Source: Quatrionicoccus australiensis (GTDB lineage: Bacteria; Pseudomonadota; Gammaproteobacteria; Burkholderiales; Rhodocyclaceae). Taken from it: a stretch of DNA of 64,000 nucleotides. The notes beneath the pieces were generated by a model, which was not told where the DNA came from, searched no databases, and saw only the letters and a program-made list of their open reading frames with translations. The stretch spans positions 2,895,001-2,959,000 of the forward strand of contig NZ_JAHBAH010000001.1 of NCBI RefSeq assembly GCF_020510425.1, read 5' to 3'. Both the position numbers and the translations under genes were made by a program. Below are positions 59,243 to 64,000 of the stretch, one piece after another; positions within the stretch are counted from its first letter, which is position 1; the number at the start of each line of letters is the position of its first letter.

Positions 59243-60550
59243 ATGGCATTCCAACAAGGGCTGAGCGGCCTTAATACATCCTCCAAGGCGCTGGATGTCA
59301 CCAGCAACAACATCGCGAACGCGAGTACGGTTGGTTTCAAGGGCGCATCCACTCATTTCGCCGACGTCTATGCAGCTTCGCTCAATGGTAGCGGTGCTTC
59401 ACAGGTGGGTATCGGTGCGGCAAACAGCGCAATCGCCCAGCAATATACCCAGGGCAATATCACGACGACCAGCAACTCGCTGGATATCGCGATCAATGGC
59501 GGCGGCTTCTTCCGGATGAGCCAGAACGGCGCGGTGACTTATACCCGCAATGGTCAATTTCACGTCGATGCCAAGGGTTTTATCGTGAATGACCAGACGG
59601 ATAATCTGACTGGTTATCCGGCGGATGCGAATGGCAACGTTGTGCCGACGACGGCGCAACCTCTGCAGATTTCTACCGCCAGTATTGCGCCGCAATCAAC
59701 GGGCTCTACCTCTGAGGGGGTTACGGCTCAACTGCAACTGGACTCGACGAAGAGTGCTCCGGTCACGGCGTGGACCTCTCCTACCGGCACCAATGCGCCG
59801 GAAACGGATACCTACAACTATTCGACCGCACTGACCATCTACGACTCACTCGGTAATCCGCATACGGCCACGATGTACTTTGTGAAGAGTACGCCGGCTG
59901 CAACCGATCCGACTGGTACGACCGGGGCTTGGGACGTTCACTACCAGATCGATGGTACGAGTGAAGCCAATGTGACGAGTGGTGCCTCACGACTGGCTTT
60001 TGATGCAAACGGCAAGTTGTTGACCACGATGCCGCTGGCCTTTTCCATCGATTTGAATCAAGTGATTACTGACCTTGATCCGCTCGATGTGAATGATGCG
60101 GGTAGTCCTCTGGCGTTCAATTTCGATTTCACCGGTACGACCCAATACGGCAGCTCTTTCGCTGTCAACAAGCTGACTCAGGATGGCTATGCCGCCGGTA
60201 ATCTGGCCGGATTGTCGGTTGGTAGCGATGGCATCATCAAGGGTAATTACAGCAACGGTCAAACAAAGAACCTCGGTCAGGTCGTGCTTTGCAATTTCAC
60301 GAATCCGAACGGCCTGCTCGCTATGGGTAACAACTCCTGGATCGAAACAGCGGACTCCGGTCAGCCGCAGATTGGTACGCCTGACAGCGGCACGCTGGGT
60401 GTCCTGCAGTCCGGAGCCGTGGAAGACTCCAACGTGGATCTGACCGCAGAACTGGTCAACATGATCGTCCAGCAGCGCAATTATCAGGCGAATGCACAGT
60501 CGATCAAGACGCAGGACCAGATCATGCAGACCCTGGTCAATATTCGCTAA
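59243..60550 (+). CDS. flgE: flagellar hook protein FlgE
   Basis: 435 residues: N-terminal [31 protein letters not shown], the hook-specific D1/D2 domains (TYNYSTALTIYDSLGNPHTA) and the C-terminal coil VDLTAELVNMIVQQRNYQAN. Length is typical for a polar hook protein. It starts 15 bases after flgD with CGGGAG. Confidence 0.97.
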   Translation: MAFQQGLSGLNTSSKALDVTSNNIANASTVGFKGASTHFADVYAASLNGSGASQVGIGAANSAIAQQYTQGNITTTSNSLDIAINGGGFFRMSQNGAVTYTRNGQFHVDAKGFIVNDQTDNLTGYPADANGNVVPTTAQPLQISTASIAPQSTGSTSEGVTAQLQLDSTKSAPVTAWTSPTGTNAPETDTYNYSTALTIYDSLGNPHTATMYFVKSTPAATDPTGTTGAWDVHYQIDGTSEANVTSGASRLAFDANGKLLTTMPLAFSIDLNQVITDLDPLDVNDAGSPLAFNFDFTGTTQYGSSFAVNKLTQDGYAAGNLAGLSVGSDGIIKGNYSNGQTKNLGQVVLCNFTNPNGLLAMGNNSWIETADSGQPQIGTPDSGTLGVLQSGAVEDSNVDLTAELVNMIVQQRNYQANAQSIKTQDQIMQTLVNIR

Positions 60551-60569
60551 GACGACCGGAGCTGACTGA

Positions 60570-61313
60570 ATGGATCGCCTGATCTACACCGCAATGACCG
60601 GTGCCAAGCATGTCTTCATGCAGCAGGCCGGTACGGCAAACAACCTGGCCAATGCCAGCACGATTGGCTTCAAGTCGCAGGAGCATCGTTTTCGTGCCGT
60701 GCCGGTGGAAGGTGCGGGGATGCCGACGCGGGCATTTGTGGTCGATGCCTCAGTCAGTGATGTGATGGATGAGGGGCCGTTGATGTTTACCGGCCGAAAT
60801 CTGGATGTTGCGGTAAATGGCAAAGGCTGGCTTGCCGTGCAGTTGCCTGATGGTAGCGAAGCTTATACGCGGGCTGGTAGTCTGGATGTCGATGTGACGG
60901 GCCTGTTGCAGACCAAGGGCGGATATTCGGTAGTTGGTGATGGTGGACCGATCAACATTCCGCCCGACAACACGATCGAGATCGCTCCGGATGGTACGGT
61001 ATCTGTCGTGCCAAGCTTTGGTACGCCGAATAACGCCAATGCGATTGGGCGAATCAAGCTGGTTAATCCGCCGGAGGCGAATATGGTGCGGGGCGCTGAC
61101 GGCTTGTTCCGGATGCGCGATGGTCAGGCCGCACCGGCCGATCAGACTGTCAAGCTGACCTCCGGCACCCTGGAGGGCAGCAATGTGAATGTGACGGATG
61201 CCATGGTCAATCTGATCAGCCTTTCCCGTCAGTTCGAGATGCAGATAAAGATGTTGCAGACGGCAGATACCAACGCTCAGCGCGCCGATCAGCTGCTGTC
61301 GCTTAGTTCCTGA
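60570..61313 (+). CDS. flgF: flagellar proximal rod protein FlgF
   Basis: 247 residues with MDRLIYTAMTGAKHVFMQQA, ANNLANASTIGFKSQEH and C-terminal NVTDAMVNLISLSRQFEMQI. It is part of the proximal rod. A 20-base gap follows flgE. Confidence 0.97.
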   Translation: MDRLIYTAMTGAKHVFMQQAGTANNLANASTIGFKSQEHRFRAVPVEGAGMPTRAFVVDASVSDVMDEGPLMFTGRNLDVAVNGKGWLAVQLPDGSEAYTRAGSLDVDVTGLLQTKGGYSVVGDGGPINIPPDNTIEIAPDGTVSVVPSFGTPNNANAIGRIKLVNPPEANMVRGADGLFRMRDGQAAPADQTVKLTSGTLEGSNVNVTDAMVNLISLSRQFEMQIKMLQTADTNAQRADQLLSLSS

Positions 61314-61326
61314 TAGGACATAAATC

Positions 61327-62109
61327 ATGATTCGTTCCCTGTGGATCGCCCGGACAGGTCTGGATGCCCAGCAAACCCAGCTGGATGTCATTTCCAATAA
61401 TCTGGCCAACGTCAGTACCAACGGTTTCAAGCGCGGTCGCGCCGTTTTCGAGGATCTGCTTTACCAGACCCTGCGTCAGCCGGGTGCTCAGTCCTCACAA
61501 CAGACGCAGATTCCGAGTGGCCTGCAATTAGGTACGGGTGTGCGTCCAGTGTCTACGGCCCGGATCTTTACCCAGGGCAATCTTCAGAAGACCGACGGTA
61601 CGCTCGATATGGCGGTTCAGGGGAATGGCTTTTTCCAGATTCTTCTGCCGGATGGAACGACCGGTTATACGCGGGACGGCTCCTTTCAGAAAGATAATCA
61701 GGGGCAGATCGTTACTTCGGATGGCTATCCCCTGCAGCCCAATATCACGATTCCCGCGAATGCGCTGAGCGTGACGATTGGTACCGATGGCACCGTCTCG
61801 ATCACCCAATCGGGCAGTTCAGCGACGACCCAGATCGGCAGTATTCAACTGGCGACCTTCATCAATCCGGGTGGTCTGCAGAGCATGGGTCAGAATCTCT
61901 TTCTTGAAACTGCCGCGAGCGGTACGCCAACCCCCAATACGCCGGGTACCAACGGCGCCGGTGTCGTCAATCAGGGCTATGTCGAAACCTCAAACGTCAA
62001 TGTTGCCGAAGAACTGGTGACGATGATCCAGACTCAGCGTGCCTATGAACTCAATTCCAAGGTGGTGTCGACGTCGGATTCCATGCTTGGTCGCCTGACT
62101 CAGTTGTGA
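61327..62109 (+). CDS. flgG: flagellar distal rod protein FlgG
   Basis: 260 residues with [37 protein letters not shown] and the C-terminal helix [20 protein letters not shown]. It builds the distal rod. It starts 13 bases after flgF. Confidence 0.98.
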   Translation: MIRSLWIARTGLDAQQTQLDVISNNLANVSTNGFKRGRAVFEDLLYQTLRQPGAQSSQQTQIPSGLQLGTGVRPVSTARIFTQGNLQKTDGTLDMAVQGNGFFQILLPDGTTGYTRDGSFQKDNQGQIVTSDGYPLQPNITIPANALSVTIGTDGTVSITQSGSSATTQIGSIQLATFINPGGLQSMGQNLFLETAASGTPTPNTPGTNGAGVVNQGYVETSNVNVAEELVTMIQTQRAYELNSKVVSTSDSMLGRLTQL

Positions 62110-62118
62110 GGTGATGTG

Positions 62119-62775
62119 ATGAGAAAACTTAGCTGGCTTGCCGTGGTTTTTTGTGGCGCCTGCAGTACGGTACCCCCCACGAATGTTCATCAGCCGATGT
62201 CGGCGCGTCCAATGCCGCGCTACGAAGCTGCGCTTGCCAACGGCTCAATTTATCAGGCTGCGAGCAGTCGACCGTTGTTCGAGGATAGGCGGGCGCGTTA
62301 CGTCGGCGATACGATAACCGTCACGATTACGGAAAGCACCTCGGCTTCGACCAAGTCGAATGACAAGCTCGACAAGTCCAATACGTCGAGTGCTTCGATC
62401 ACCGGGCTGAACGGTTTGCTGGGCAAGTCGCTGGTTGGCTTGAATTATGAGACGAACAGTGCGAATGCCTTTAGTGGCAAAGGCGAGGCGGCAAACAACA
62501 ATATCTTTACCGGCAATATGACTGTTACCGTAATCGATGTTTACGCCAACGGGAATTTGCTTGTCTCGGGCGAAAAGCAACTGGCGATCGGCCATGAGCA
62601 GGAGTATGTCCGAATCTCCGGAGTGGTCAATCCGAGCTTCGTGAGTGCCGCCAATACCATCGCTTCGTCGAATATCGCGGATGCCCGCATTGAGTACAAA
62701 TCCTCCGGTCAGATCAGTGATGGCCTGGTGATGGGGTGGCTGGCACGTTTCTTCCTTAATGTGATGCCATTCTGA
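62119..62775 (+). CDS. flgH: flagellar L-ring lipoprotein FlgH
   Basis: 218 residues. The short signal MRKLSWLAVVFCGAC ends in a lipobox-like FCGAC, so Cys15 is the probable lipid-bearing residue (the -3 residue is Cys rather than Leu, which is a little unusual). Family blocks: SRPLFEDRRARYVGDTITVTI, GNMTVTVIDVYANGNLLVSG, LVMGWLARFFLNVMPF. It forms the outer-membrane bushing. ATG 62119 is preferred, with GAGGTGATGTG before it. Confidence 0.96.
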   Translation: MRKLSWLAVVFCGACSTVPPTNVHQPMSARPMPRYEAALANGSIYQAASSRPLFEDRRARYVGDTITVTITESTSASTKSNDKLDKSNTSSASITGLNGLLGKSLVGLNYETNSANAFSGKGEAANNNIFTGNMTVTVIDVYANGNLLVSGEKQLAIGHEQEYVRISGVVNPSFVSAANTIASSNIADARIEYKSSGQISDGLVMGWLARFFLNVMPF

Positions 62776-62798
62776 GAAAGATCTCGCGGAGGCGCATC

Positions 62799-63893
62799 AT
62801 GAAGAGCAATAGCGGCAAAGTATTCCGGCAAGCGGCAATTGTGGCCGCCTGCCTGTTGCCGTTCTGGAGCCAGATGGCTTTTGCGGAACGAATCAAGGAT
62901 CTGGCCAGTATCCAGGGCGTTCGCAACAATCAACTGATTGGCTACGGGATCGTGGTCGGGCTGGATAATACCGGTGACCAGACGACGCAGACCCCATTTA
63001 CGACCCAGGCGATTGGCAACATGCTTTCGCAAATGGGGATCAACCTGACCTCGGATCAGGCATCCAAGCTGCAATTGAAGAACGTCGCGGCGGCGATGAT
63101 CACCGCGAGCATGCCGCCTTTTGCCAAACCGGGGCAGCCGATCGACGTGACGGTTTCATCCATGGGCAACGCCAAGAGTCTGCGTGGCGGCACGCTGCTG
63201 ATGACGCAGCTCAAGGGGGCAGACGGGCAGGTTTATGCGATTGCCCAGGGCAACATTCTGGTGGGCGGTGTGGGTGCCTCCTCCGGTGGCTCAAAAGTTA
63301 CAGTTAATCACCTTTCGGCAGGGCGCATACCCGATGGTGCGACTATTGAACGGGCCGTTCCCTCTGCCCTCGGTCAAGGTGGATTCGTCTATTACGAGTT
63401 GAGTGCGACCGACTTCGGTACGGTGCAGAACGTGGTCGATGCCATCAACAAGAGCATGGGTCCGGGAACGGCGCAGGCGGTCGATGGGCGGCGCATCGCT
63501 GTTCGCGCGCCAGAGGAAAGTGATGCCAGGGTTTCCTTCCTTGGTCGGATTGACAATCTCGATGTCAAGCCGGTCCAGAGCGCCGCAAAGGTGATTGTCA
63601 ATCCGCGGACCGGGTCCGTGGTGATGAATCAGCGTGTGACGCTGGATGCATGCGCTGTAGCGCATGGCAGTCTTTCCGTGGTCATCGATGCGCCAAATCC
63701 GGCAATGGGCCAGGGGGCGGATATCCAGGTCAAGCAGGAGGGGGGCAGCTTGATGAACGTCAAGGCGGGCGCCAGTCTGGCCGAGGTGGTCAAGGCACTG
63801 AATGCATTGGGTGCGAATCCACTGGATCTGCTCGCCATTCTGCAGGCCATGAAGGCCGCAGGTGCGTTGCGCGCTGATCTCGAAATCATCTGA
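62799..63893 (+). CDS. flgI: flagellar P-ring protein FlgI
   Basis: 364 residues: a signal peptide ending WSQMAFA, then ERIKDLASIQGVRNNQLIGY and GIVVGLDNTGDQT as in all FlgI, DVTVSSMGNAKSLRGGTLL, and the C-terminal ASLAEVVKALNALGANPLDL. It forms the periplasmic ring on peptidoglycan with help from FlgA. It starts 23 bases after flgH with CGCGGAGG upstream. Confidence 0.97.
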   Translation: MKSNSGKVFRQAAIVAACLLPFWSQMAFAERIKDLASIQGVRNNQLIGYGIVVGLDNTGDQTTQTPFTTQAIGNMLSQMGINLTSDQASKLQLKNVAAAMITASMPPFAKPGQPIDVTVSSMGNAKSLRGGTLLMTQLKGADGQVYAIAQGNILVGGVGASSGGSKVTVNHLSAGRIPDGATIERAVPSALGQGGFVYYELSATDFGTVQNVVDAINKSMGPGTAQAVDGRRIAVRAPEESDARVSFLGRIDNLDVKPVQSAAKVIVNPRTGSVVMNQRVTLDACAVAHGSLSVVIDAPNPAMGQGADIQVKQEGGSLMNVKAGASLAEVVKALNALGANPLDLLAILQAMKAAGALRADLEII

Positions 63894-63902
63894 TTCATCG
63901 CC

Positions 63903-64000
63903 ATGTCGTTCAAGATTCAGGACAGTCCAAATCGGGCAGCGTTTGATGTTACGTCAGCCCAGGATTTGCGCGCCCAGTTCAAGAAGGATCCGCAGCAGGG
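63903..64000 (+). CDS. flgJ: start of rod-cap/peptidoglycan hydrolase gene flgJ, cut by the window end
   Basis: Only 32 codons are visible (MSFKIQDSPNRAAFDVTSAQ, DLRAQFKKDPQQ). The position directly after flgI and the ...DLRAQFKKDPQ start fit the N-terminal rod-capping domain of FlgJ. No domain diagnostic of the hydrolase half is in view. Confidence 0.75.
   Translation, partial: MSFKIQDSPNRAAFDVTSAQDLRAQFKKDPQQ

Overview
The window looks like about 64 kb of chromosome from a flagellated, respiring betaproteobacterium, most likely of the Rhodocyclales (Dechloromonas/Azonexus-like). This is inferred from gene content and order, high GC, a complete cbb3 oxidase locus, and a continuous chemotaxis-flagellar block; no database search was run. 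No rRNA, CRISPR array, insertion sequence or phage is visible. One tRNA (Thr, anticodon CGT) is present.

Region 1 (1-4.9 kb) is a nucleotide-signalling group: a CHASE2 adenylate cyclase cut by the left edge, a class-II-like cyclic nucleotide phosphodiesterase, a decayed GspE-type ATPase pseudogene, and a GAF/HD-GYP c-di-GMP phosphodiesterase. Region 2 (5.0-7.9 kb) is an AT-richer cassette: a type IV pilin behind a sigma-54 promoter, an ICMT-like membrane methyltransferase, and a membrane-anchored serine hydrolase carrying a perfect 34-bp palindrome in its coding sequence. Region 3 (7.9-18.2 kb) is mixed. It holds a CYTH-CHAD protein, the LapG/LapD adhesin-release pair, an amino-acid binding protein, a YbhB protein, MurJ, tRNA-Thr, a candidate structured small RNA, a small winged-helix protein, a wrecked receiver-GGDEF gene, a small Cys-rich protein and an SDR dehydrogenase.

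Region 4 (18.2-26.6 kb) encodes cbb3 cytochrome c oxidase and its maturation: ccoI-ccoS, then ccoNOQP behind an FNR/ANR box, then ccoG-fixH and a DUF3149 microprotein. A TonB-like protein and a Nudix hydrolase follow.

Region 5 (28.0-48.0 kb) is the chemotaxis cluster: motAB, an MCP-like protein with a CheZ-type DxxxQ motif, cheY, cheA, cheW, two paralogous MCPs ending in W-x-x-F tethers, cheR, cheD, cheB, a STAS protein, two cheV genes, a second cheY, cheZ and a second cheA. Region 6 (48.2-64 kb) is flagellar: flhB-flhA-flhF-flhG-fliA, a second stator pair (motCD), flgN-flgM-flgA on the minus strand, and flgBCDEFGHI with flgJ cut by the right edge. Regulation follows the class hierarchy: sigma-54 at flgB, sigma-28 (FliA) at cheV and flgM, with fliA and its anti-sigma factor flgM both encoded here.

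The most unusual items are the pilin-linked cassette with its palindrome, the small RNA candidate at 15.57-15.70 kb, repeated short motifs in CheA and CheZ, the MCP/CheZ-like hybrid, the altered P-loop of FlhG, and two eroded signalling genes.
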